Shown here one piece after another: positions 6,365 to 12,179 of a DNA stretch of 12,179 nucleotides; position 1 is the first letter of the stretch, and each line of letters opens with the position of its first letter. Origin of the DNA: Thermoproteota archaeon (GTDB lineage Archaea; Korarchaeota; Korarchaeia; Korarchaeales; Korarchaeaceae); NCBI GenBank assembly GCA_003661265.1, contig QMVU01000009.1, positions 1 through 12,179 on the forward strand. Reading direction: 5' to 3'. Below the pieces are notes generated by a model, which was not told the DNA's origin, made no database searches, and was given only the letters and a program-made list of their open reading frames with translations. A program made the position numbers and the translations under genes.

Positions 6365-7120
6365 TTGGACGTAAGAAAGCTGGTTGTAGGGGTTAGTCCA
6401 ACTAAGAAGCTGTATCTTGAAGATCCATACTTAAGGGAAGCGAAGGCTGAGGTCCTAGTGGCTAGGAAGGAGAGGAAAAACGTCTACATCGTGCTCAATA
6501 GGAGCATATACCATCCAAAGGGTGGAGGTCAGCCAACAGATCTTGGTTTTATGAGAGGAGAGGGGTTTACCGTAAGTCTGAAGAAGGTAATGGAGGTAAG
6601 AGGAGTTCTCGTCCATTTTGGGAAGTTAAGTGGTAGGCTGCCAGAGCGAGGGGAGGAGGTTAACTGTAGCTTGGATTGGGAAAGGCGTTACCTCATCATG
6701 AGGCTGCACACCGCCGGGCACATCCTAGACCACGCCATCAGGGAGTCCTATGGTAGGGTCGTGGATACGTTAGGGGCCAACCACGGGCCTCCTGAGGCCT
6801 TCACAGAGTATAAAGCCGGGCCTCCAGATTTGGAACAGATCAAGTTCATTGCAGAAAGGGCAAACGAGGTAGTTAGAAATGGAAGGGAAGTTAGGTTCGT
6901 GTATGTAACTCCGGAGGAGTTGCCAGCCAAGGCAAGGGGAGCTCCAAACCTGGATAGGTTACCTCCAGCCGAAAGGTATAGGCTTGTGGTAATAGAAGGA
7001 ATTAATGCCATCCCCTGCACGGGAACCCATGTTATGAACACAAGAGAGGTCGGTTTTATAGAGCTGAAGGGAGTTGAGGAGACTGAGAGAGGATTTAAGC
7101 TCTATTATGATGTCAGGTAG
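6365..7120 (+). CDS. alaX: AlaX-related aminoacyl-tRNA editing protein (copy 2)
   Basis: Second member of the alanyl-tRNA editing family in the window, 251 residues. The GG motif is HPKGGGQPTDLG (residues 50-61). The Zn ligands are H115 and H119 (LHTAGH) and C218 and H222 (CTGTH), all kept, so hydrolysis of mischarged tRNA is likely. It differs clearly from copy 1: the middle has GANHGPPEAF and GAPNLDRLPP segments, typical of a separate archaeal AlaX-like subgroup, and the N-terminus is longer. A different mischarged substrate (Ser versus Gly, or another tRNA) is possible, but this is inference. The TTG at 6365 is the best start, since the next residues fit the family and the TATA-like box is placed correctly. 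The neighbour downstream is a decayed transporter gene. Confidence 0.88.
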   Translation: MDVRKLVVGVSPTKKLYLEDPYLREAKAEVLVARKERKNVYIVLNRSIYHPKGGGQPTDLGFMRGEGFTVSLKKVMEVRGVLVHFGKLSGRLPERGEEVNCSLDWERRYLIMRLHTAGHILDHAIRESYGRVVDTLGANHGPPEAFTEYKAGPPDLEQIKFIAERANEVVRNGREVRFVYVTPEELPAKARGAPNLDRLPPAERYRLVVIEGINAIPCTGTHVMNTREVGFIELKGVEETERGFKLYYDVR

Positions 7121-7139
7121 TTGCAAAAACTATTTCTGA

Positions 7140-7788
7140 TCTCCTAAGGTTAAATTAGCTCTCTTTGCTAGGAGCGAGGGTTTTGGAGTTCCCTTGATGA
7201 TCAAACTCCTTGAGTCGATGAAGAAAGTGCCATCTCATTGTACTCGAAAATACTTAGGGAAAATTGCTTGGGGATGATAAGATCCCGGTTTAAAAATCTG
7301 TTCTTGAGGATGAGCTATTACACGAATCGCTATTTCAAGAAGAGGAGGAGAAGTTTAAGGGATTTCTCAATTATGTGAGAGATGCCCTCTGGGGAATGAG
7401 CGATGGACTTGTCGAAGTCTCTCTGTAACAGCAAGTCTTGCTGGTGCCCATGCTAATCCTTGCACACAGCACTTGAAGGTTTGATCATGGGCTTTGGAGG
7501 AGCTACTTCCATGTGCACGCGCTCTTGTTCCAACAATCCCATATCTCCTCACCAGGGAGGTAAGTACGGGCCTTCCCACATCGCTTGTCTCCATGGCCCT
7601 CGCGCTGGGCAACGGGAATAATAATTGGAATTTCTGCTGGCTTAAATCCGATAAGGAAGGCATTGAAGATGATCTTCTCCGGTCTAAGAGCAGCAGGCAT
7701 AACTTTCGGTGTTGGAAGGCTGGCTTCCTCCCTCATAGGTGCCGAGATAGGGAAGATCCTGAAACCCCTATATGATCTCCATACCTAG
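7140..7788 (+). pseudogene. Decayed ferritin-like/VIT1-type (CCC1 family) metal transporter gene
   Basis: No long frame is open here, but family-like peptides run in the right order across all three plus frames. 7143-7237 gives LALFARSEGFG...LMIKLLESM (ferritin-like front). 7238-7261 gives LYSKILRE. 7294-7425 gives KSVLEDELLHESLFQ then FLNYVRDALWGMSDGLVEVS, ending at TAA 7426. 7425-7460 gives VTASLAGAHANP. 7469-7516 gives ALEGLIMGFGGATSMC. About 7610-7770 gives NPIRKALKMIFSGLRAAGITFGVGRL, the last VIT1 membrane helices. Single-base losses near 7424 and 7461 explain two of the frame changes. Roughly 100 residues after GGATSM are missing. Intact relatives pair a rubrerythrin-like domain with a VIT1 iron/manganese transporter. 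The remnant ends against the convergent ABC permease gene. It could instead be sequencing error, but the missing block argues for true decay. Confidence 0.8.
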
Positions 7789-8699
7789 GGAGGGTTATCA
7801 CCTTTAAGAATGTTTGTGTGATGTCTAAGGTGCTTCCTGAAGGCAGTCTGCTTCTCCCTTACTAATTTAACTGGAGACACGAGCCTACATGCACATTTCC
7901 TCCTCCTCGTGCTTAATAGCAGTGAGATGAGGAAAGTCAGAGAGGTTATCACGCCAATTACAGCGCTTGTTGCTACGTTCGCCTTGATAGATACGAAAAA
8001 GCCAAGGATGGAGGAGCTCACCGCTATTACGACGGAGAGAAATATCATCCTCTCTAAGCTATGGGAGAACTCATATGCTGCAGCAGCAGGCGCTACGAGC
8101 ATGACGACAGTTAAAATTGATCCAACTACCCTCAGGGCCACGACTGTGGCGACTGCTATGAGCAGGATCATGAAGTAGTGGATGAACCTCACCCTAAGTC
8201 CCATGGCCTCTGCCCCCTCCTCATCGAACGTGATGAACTTGAACTCCTTGTAAAAGATCAGGACAAGAGAGATGCTGGCAACGGTAAATGCGAAGAGAAT
8301 TGCCAGCTCTCCCTCCGTAACTCCCAAGACATCCCCTAAGAGGAAGGACCACGCTGCAACCGTGTAGGCGCTTAGCATGGATATGAAGAGTATGGCTATG
8401 GATGTGGAGAAGCCGAAGCTTACGCCCAGCAGTATATCCATCCTACCTCCTCCTTCCTCTCCAACGTATGCGGTCGCCAGAGCAAAGGCTATGCTTAGGA
8501 AGAAGGCTCCTAATATGGGTTCAATCCCAAACATAACCCCTAGAACAGCCCCAGCTAGGGAGGCGTGGGCAATTGCAGCTCCCATGGTTGAGAGTCCCCT
8601 AAGCACGGTAAAAGTGCCGATAACGCCGGTCATTATCGAGGATATTACTAAGGCAATCAAGGCCCTGACGATAAGTGGGGATGAGAGGAACTCAAACAT
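7785..8699 (-). CDS. Metal ABC transporter permease (ZnuB/MntB, ABC-3 family)
   Basis: Membrane subunit of a cluster A-I metal importer, moving Zn2+, Mn2+ or Fe2+; the metal cannot be read from sequence. About eight hydrophobic segments fill the first ~265 residues. Family hallmarks are GTFTVLRGLSTMGAAIAHASLAGAVLG near the N-terminus and ALRVVGSILTVVMLVAPAAAA towards the end. The last ~38 residues form an unusual basic tail with CAC and HLRHH, possibly cytoplasmic and metal-touching (inference). Start options are GTG 8708, ATG 8705 and ATG 8699. I prefer 8699, which has GGTGA five bases upstream; its 8-bp overlap with the ATPase gene implies translational coupling. It is the last gene of the importer operon. 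Confidence 0.92.
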   Translation of the reverse strand: MFEFLSSPLIVRALIALVISSIMTGVIGTFTVLRGLSTMGAAIAHASLAGAVLGVMFGIEPILGAFFLSIAFALATAYVGEEGGGRMDILLGVSFGFSTSIAILFISMLSAYTVAAWSFLLGDVLGVTEGELAILFAFTVASISLVLIFYKEFKFITFDEEGAEAMGLRVRFIHYFMILLIAVATVVALRVVGSILTVVMLVAPAAAAYEFSHSLERMIFLSVVIAVSSSILGFFVSIKANVATSAVIGVITSLTFLISLLLSTRRRKCACRLVSPVKLVREKQTAFRKHLRHHTNILKGDNPP

Positions 8700-9447
8700 G
8701 AACATCACCAGCTGGACTTAAACCAAGCATAACGGGCATACCATACACCTTCTGAATTAACTCGGGTCTCAATACCTCTTCCCTCCTCCCAAAAGCCATG
8801 ACCTTAATGTTCAGCAGGAGGACAAGATCAGCCAAGGAAGCTGGCTCTGGATTATGGGAAACCACTATAGCTCCTACCCCTTCCCTCACCTTACCCCTGA
8901 TCACATCCAGTATTATGGATCGTGAGGTTAGGTCTATGCCAGCAAAGGGCTCATCCAGCACTAGGAGCTTTGGATCGGTTGCAAGGGCCCTTGCTATGAG
9001 AACTCTTTGCTGCTGACCGCCGGAGAGGTGAATGTATGGCTCTCCCCAATAATCCTCCATACCAACCAGACTTAGGGCTTCTTTCGCTATCTCTACATCC
9101 TTTTCCCTGAACCAAGCACCGAGAGGCATTTTCGGAACCCTCCCCATGAGAACCACGTCTCTAACTAGAACAGGCATGGTTGGATCTATTCTCTCCCTCT
9201 GAGGGACGTATCCTATCATCCTCCTAACCCTAGCTCCTTCCCTGAAGGGATTCATGCCCAATATCTCAACTTTCCCAGCAATTGGCTTCAGGAGACCGAG
9301 GATCGTCTTCAAGAGAGTCGTCTTTCCTGCACCGTTAGGACCAAGTATCACCATCAGCGATGGATCTTCCATCTCAAAGCTGACGTTTTCCAGGACTATT
9401 TTCTCCGGATACGCAACTGTCAAGTTCTGAACCTTCAGGATCGCCAT
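8692..9447 (-). CDS. Metal ABC transporter ATP-binding protein (ZnuC/MntA-like)
   Basis: Cytoplasmic ATPase that drives the metal importer. It is 251 residues with all motifs intact: Walker A GPNGAGKT (36-43), Q-loop VPQRERID (Q83), signature LSGGQQQR (141-148), Walker B LLVLDEP (162-168) and H-loop SHN (H198). VPQRERIDPTMPVLVRDVV after the Q-loop and MGRVP are typical of the zinc/manganese subfamily. The ATG at 9447 overlaps the end of the binding-protein gene by 13 bp, and its own end overlaps the permease start, so all three subunits are translated from one message. Confidence 0.95.
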   Translation of the reverse strand: MAILKVQNLTVAYPEKIVLENVSFEMEDPSLMVILGPNGAGKTTLLKTILGLLKPIAGKVEILGMNPFREGARVRRMIGYVPQRERIDPTMPVLVRDVVLMGRVPKMPLGAWFREKDVEIAKEALSLVGMEDYWGEPYIHLSGGQQQRVLIARALATDPKLLVLDEPFAGIDLTSRSIILDVIRGKVREGVGAIVVSHNPEPASLADLVLLLNIKVMAFGRREEVLRPELIQKVYGMPVMLGLSPAGDVHV

Positions 9448-10436
9448 CTAAAACACCTCGCTAATAGTAAGGACTGAAAAATCACGAGAAGGGCCAGGAC
9501 TACTATAGCTGTCCAGAAAGATCCTACGGATCCTGATTCACCTCCTCCAGCGGTCCTGCCAGCCTGAATTCCGGCAACTATCTGGGATATTGTGTACTTC
9601 ATGAACTCAACGTACGTATCCTGCTCATCTATTGCTACACCATGGACGAAGATAATCGGGATCCCTGTTTCCCTTGAGATCTGTTCTGCTATCCTTCCCT
9701 CGTCTCCCTCCCTCTGCGTAGCAAGGACTATTATTACCTTTACTCCTCCTTCAACAGCTGCTCTTTCGATCTCTATTACCTCCGATGGACTGGGGAGTTT
9801 TCCCTCCCCTTTTATTATGACACCGAGGACATTCAACCTCAAGATCTCCGAGATAGGTTCGAAGTGGGCACCTCCAAGGAGAACCTTCTCCCCTTCAACG
9901 TCGTTTTGCTTTCTCAACTTCTTTATCCATTCTTCAAGGGAGTTTATTTCTTCCTCAAAAACTTCCAGGTTTTTGAGGTAATATCCGCTGTTCTCAGGAT
10001 CTAGAGAGCTCAACTTGTTGGCAATGACCCTAGCAACTATTTTCGCGTTTTCAGGGTACATCCAGAGGTAGTGGGGGTTTTCCCGGGGTATGTAAACCCC
10101 AGCATTTATCCAGTCCGTCCAGCCGATGGTAGATCCTAGCCTTTCCTCTGGAAATTGACCGAGGAAAGGCTCCTTTCCTATACATATGAAGAGATCGCAT
10201 GTCCTCACGAGTTCGGCCTCAGCTGGTTTTGGAGCGTATTGATGAGGGTCGCTATTGCTCGGAACTAGGACAATCACTCTGACCTTCTCTCCACCTATTT
10301 CCCTGGCAATGGATCCAAGAGGGGCTATTGTGGCTACCACTGTAAGACCATCACCTTTGCAGAAGGCTCCCAATAGTGTAGCTGAGGAGATCAAGATCAG
10401 TGCGACGATCAGCAGGAGTAGAGTTGCCCACCTCAT
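9435..10436 (-). CDS. Metal ABC transporter substrate-binding protein (ZnuA/MntC-like), membrane-anchored
   Basis: Captures a divalent metal outside the cell and delivers it to the permease. It is 333 residues. Residues 1-24 are a hydrophobic signal segment, followed by the two-lobed cluster A-I fold. Likely metal ligands: H65 (DPHQY), H122 (NPHYLWMYPENA, the usual DPHxWLDPxNA site), H191 (GGAHFEP) and an acidic residue near D270 (VAIDEQDTY). There is no His-rich loop, which many zinc-specific members have, so manganese or iron is also possible. The C-terminus carries a Gly/Ser linker and a membrane helix (about 307-327) ending in basic residues. This is an archaeal way to tether the receptor instead of a lipid anchor. 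First gene of the importer unit. Confidence 0.93.
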   Translation of the reverse strand: MRWATLLLLIVALILISSATLLGAFCKGDGLTVVATIAPLGSIAREIGGEKVRVIVLVPSNSDPHQYAPKPAEAELVRTCDLFICIGKEPFLGQFPEERLGSTIGWTDWINAGVYIPRENPHYLWMYPENAKIVARVIANKLSSLDPENSGYYLKNLEVFEEEINSLEEWIKKLRKQNDVEGEKVLLGGAHFEPISEILRLNVLGVIIKGEGKLPSPSEVIEIERAAVEGGVKVIIVLATQREGDEGRIAEQISRETGIPIIFVHGVAIDEQDTYVEFMKYTISQIVAGIQAGRTAGGGESGSVGSFWTAIVVLALLVIFQSLLLARCFRWRS

Positions 10437-10451
10437 GGATGTTGCCAGTCT

Positions 10452-10463
10452 ATTCTCAAGAAT
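10452..10463. promoter_or_regulatory. Candidate operator: 12-bp dyad before the metal importer operon
   Basis: ATTCT-CA-AGAAT is a perfect inverted repeat with a 2-base centre. It lies between the TATA-like box (10470-10480) and the start codon at 10436, about where transcription should begin, so a bound repressor would block initiation. Either small DNA-binding protein encoded just upstream could be the ligand. A short dyad can occur by chance. Confidence 0.35.
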
Positions 10464-10469
10464 CGAGGC

Positions 10470-10480
10470 TTTAATTATTA
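10470..10480 (-). promoter_or_regulatory. TATA-like box of the metal importer operon
   Basis: Minus strand reads TAATAATTAAA, centred 39 bp before the ATG at 10436. That implies a short leader of about 12 bases and a promoter separate from that of the regulator pair upstream. Confidence 0.45.
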
Positions 10481-10493
10481 GCCCTACAATAGC

Positions 10494-10796
10494 TCATTTA
10501 ATTATGAATCTAGGGGGCTCGATCCTCTCACTCTTACATCTGGGACATCGATTGGGCAGCCTTGCCCTCCTCATGTTGTTAAACACATATCCACATTCCT
10601 TACACCTAGGAGGTATCATAAGAAGCCTCTTTCCGTTAGATCTAACGCTCTTGGCTACGTGATCCAGATGAGCGTAGATCTTCCTAACATCCTTAGCCCC
10701 AAGCCCTAAATCCTGTGCTATTTCCTTAGCACTTATTGGCTCATCGACCTGCGAAAGGAGCCTTATTATCTCCTTCCTCCTAGTCTCCTGACGCAT
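10494..10796 (-). CDS. HTH plus Zn-ribbon predicted transcription regulator (COG3357-like)
   Basis: 100-residue DNA-binding protein. Residues 1-60 form a winged helix-turn-helix (ISAKEIAQDLGLGAKDVRKIYAHLDHVAKS). Residues 62-90 form a zinc ribbon with C65/C68 (CKECG) and C84/C87 (CPRCK). This pairing is a known archaeal regulator family of unclear target. The ATG at 10796 has a strong GGAGGT three bases upstream, which also overlaps the end of the preceding winged-helix gene, so the two are coupled. Its position directly upstream of the metal importer genes, together with a metal-binding ribbon, suggests it senses metal or controls the importer (inference). Confidence 0.85.
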   Translation of the reverse strand: MRQETRRKEIIRLLSQVDEPISAKEIAQDLGLGAKDVRKIYAHLDHVAKSVRSNGKRLLMIPPRCKECGYVFNNMRRARLPNRCPRCKSERIEPPRFIIK

Positions 10797-10806
10797 ATGA
10801 CCTCCT

Positions 10807-11055
10807 TCACTTTATCAGCTTCAATCCAGCCTCAGATGTGATGTACTCTCCTTTCTCTGGTCTTTCTACAAGTCCTTTGTTTAGGAAAGGCCTGAGTTTT
10901 CCGGTAACCTTAAGAGTAAGAGTTGGTATTCCTGCTCTTTTGGCTATCTCACCGCAACCCGCAGGTGCCTTCATCTCAGCCATGGCTTTTAGAATCTTCA
11001 TCCCGACCTCATCCATCTCCAAGCTCGACTTTGCTTTCTTTCTCCTGCAAGGCAT
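10807..11055 (-). CDS. Small winged-helix DNA-binding protein
   Basis: 82 residues, probably a single winged-helix domain. A basic N-terminus (MPCRRKKAK) is followed by helix DEVGMKILKAMAEM, then a helix-turn-helix (CGEIAKRAGIPTLTLKVTGKLRPFLNKGLV) and a wing (ERPEKGEYITSEAGLKLI). No sensor domain is seen, though two cysteines (C3, C34) are present. The exact family is not recognised; it resembles small archaeal ArsR/MarR-like regulators. It is first in a two-gene unit with the HTH/Zn-ribbon regulator, 10 bp away, and upstream of the metal importer. A TATA-like box lies about 33 bp before the ATG. Confidence 0.8.
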   Translation of the reverse strand: MPCRRKKAKSSLEMDEVGMKILKAMAEMKAPAGCGEIAKRAGIPTLTLKVTGKLRPFLNKGLVERPEKGEYITSEAGLKLIK

Positions 11056-11082
11056 GTTTATCCAATTTCCTAAACGATAAGC

Positions 11083-11093
11083 AGATAAAAACC
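11083..11093 (-). promoter_or_regulatory. TATA box of the two-gene regulator unit
   Basis: Minus strand reads GGTTTTTATCT, centred about 33 bp before the ATG at 11055. It probably serves both regulator genes and perhaps reads through to the importer. Confidence 0.5.
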
Positions 11094-11141
11094 TTAATAA
11101 GGCCGTAATATTGCGATTTTCCGCTAAAATGCCTTGATCCC

Positions 11142-12179
11142 CTAAAATTCGTACAAGATCCTCCCATCTAGCATAATAGGCCTTCCATCTACTTCAACCG
11201 TCGCTCCAGACATGCAGGCGGTGAAAACTCCGACACCTCTGTTCTCACCTCCAAAGTCCTCATTATTCCCTATTCCTATGGAAATAGTTCCTAAAGCTAT
11301 TTCGCTTAGAGGATAGCCCGCTTTGTAGGCCGGATTAAGACCTAGCATAAATAGACCTATTCTATCCCTATCACCGCTCATTCTGTCGAAAACCTCCTTG
11401 AATGATTCAGAGCCCTTTGCTGCCCTCCATGATATGAGCCTGCCCTCCTCAAAGAACCACTCCAGTCCTTCCACGCTCTTTCCCCATATATGATTTGGAA
11501 GATCAAACAGGACCCTTCCATATGCGCTATCCTCAATTGGAGCGACTATCATACATCCGGCCGGAAGGCTCGTCGAGATAAACCCTTTCTCGATGTCCTC
11601 TTCGTCTATTATACCGTCCTCGATTATCACAGGTCTCCCGTCTATCCTAAACCTGAGATCCGTTCCTGAGTTCGATGATATGTGGACTTCCTTGGCACCC
11701 CGGATTTCTTCGGCAAGTTTTCTTCCCATCTCTCTTATTCTATCATAGTCAACTGAAAGGGCTTCCCTCATGACTCTCATCCAATTATCATAATCCAAAC
11801 CGTAGGACTCAGCCCTTCTTCGAGAAACCTTTCCAATCAGTATTTCTGCCTGACGTACCCTTCTCCTCAGTTCTATCTCATAAAGCTTGCTTGAAGAGAT
11901 TCTAAGGGCTTTCAACTTCTCCGATGGGATTTTAATCAAGGTCTCGGGGTCATCTGGTCCAGACATAATTATGCAAACCGTGATGGAATTATAGAGGGTT
12001 AGAAGGCTTCTAGGAACCTCTTTAAGCTCATCTTCAGAGGCTTCTTCAGCCAGCCTCCGAAGCAGGTAGTCCGTTTGCAGAGATATCAACGGATCAGCCC
12101 CCACTCTGTAGCATTCCGCAGCTATCTCTTCAGCCAGCTCGATTGTATGCTTCCAAGAGTGAATTAGGACAACATCCCC
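11142..12179 (-). CDS. Peptidase M29-like (AmpS/AmpT fold) protein, probably non-peptidase, 5' end off the window
   Basis: The frame is open from the right edge of the window to the TAG at 11142. The residues before the internal GTG at 12104 (GDVVLIHSWKHTIELAEEIA) match the usual M29 start, so the gene is cut by the window edge. Family blocks kept: LPAGCMIVAPIEDSAYG, FFEEGRLISWRAAKG, LGLNPAYKAG, and EIALGTISIGIGNN. The five metal ligands of thermophilic M29 aminopeptidases seem to be replaced: LPxxE gives GCM, the LGE Glu gives GLF, the xHLAxG/IH His gives Ser in TISIG, and the HxD near the end is ACMSG. It may therefore be a non-catalytic member or one with another reaction, as in the related NicX-type dioxygenases. 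The alignment was made by eye. Confidence 0.8.
   Translation of the reverse strand, partial: GDVVLIHSWKHTIELAEEIAAECYRVGADPLISLQTDYLLRRLAEEASEDELKEVPRSLLTLYNSITVCIIMSGPDDPETLIKIPSEKLKALRISSSKLYEIELRRRVRQAEILIGKVSRRRAESYGLDYDNWMRVMREALSVDYDRIREMGRKLAEEIRGAKEVHISSNSGTDLRFRIDGRPVIIEDGIIDEEDIEKGFISTSLPAGCMIVAPIEDSAYGRVLFDLPNHIWGKSVEGLEWFFEEGRLISWRAAKGSESFKEVFDRMSGDRDRIGLFMLGLNPAYKAGYPLSEIALGTISIGIGNNEDFGGENRGVGVFTACMSGATVEVDGRPIMLDGRILYEF

Noticed and set aside
7494..7775. A 93-codon ORF and overlapping minus-strand ORFs as real genes
   Set aside because: They mix frames of the decayed VIT1-type gene; the family-like peptides switch frame inside them and no start signal supports them.
8377..8721. 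114-codon plus-strand ORF opposite the permease
   Set aside because: It is an antisense shadow of hydrophobic permease codons and lacks any recognisable domain.
9592..9981. 129-codon plus-strand ORF opposite the metal-binding protein gene
   Set aside because: It is antisense to a well-supported gene, has Ser/Thr/Pro-rich low-information composition and no family features.
1..12179. CRISPR array, tRNA or rRNA genes, insertion sequences
   Set aside because: No regularly spaced repeats, tRNA-like cloverleaf, rRNA core sequence or transposase motif was seen on either strand.

Overview
The window looks like part of the chromosome of a thermophilic archaeon. Evidence seen in the sequence: AT-rich TATA-like boxes centred about 26-29 bp before several start codons, with little or no leader; frequent TTG and GTG starts; heavy use of AGG/AGA arginine codons; and archaeal gene types (stand-alone AlaX editing proteins, a stand-alone LigD-type 3'-phosphoesterase, an HTH plus Zn-ribbon regulator). 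A korarchaeote or related Thermoproteota-side lineage is my guess, because stand-alone phosphoesterases of this kind are known there. I could not test it. No rRNA, tRNA, CRISPR array or intact transposon was seen.

Left part (1-5190). The first 121 bases are a perfect fold-back (60-bp arms, 1-base centre) that cuts off the front of a histone-deacetylase/AcuC-family gene; this looks like an assembly or amplification artefact. Then come an exported, glycosylation-sequon-rich membrane-anchored protein (-), a small helical protein (+), a cis-prenyltransferase (-), an AlaX alanyl-tRNA editing protein (+), and a two-gene unit (-) of an AIM24/TIGR00266 protein followed by a small membrane protein. 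Genes are tightly packed, and convergent neighbours overlap or nearly touch.

Centre (5191-7788). The most notable gene encodes a stand-alone 3'-phosphoesterase (the DNA end-healing domain of LigD) interrupted by an in-frame mini-intein of about 145 residues at its most conserved motif. The intein has the N-terminal Cys, a TxxH block and a terminal Asn followed by Ser, but lacks the usual penultimate His. A second AlaX paralogue is transcribed divergently from it. Next is a decayed gene, broken by several frameshifts and an internal deletion, that once encoded a ferritin-like/VIT1-type (CCC1 family) metal transporter.

Right part (7785-12179, all minus strand). A metal-type ABC importer (binding protein, ATPase, permease, translationally overlapping) is preceded by two small DNA-binding proteins: a winged-helix protein and a HTH/Zn-ribbon protein. 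They form a plausible metal-responsive unit, with a 12-bp dyad between the TATA-like box and the first importer gene. The window ends inside a peptidase M29-like gene that seems to have lost the metal-binding residues of the family. A metal importer beside a dead metal-exporter-type gene suggests that metal handling changed in this lineage.
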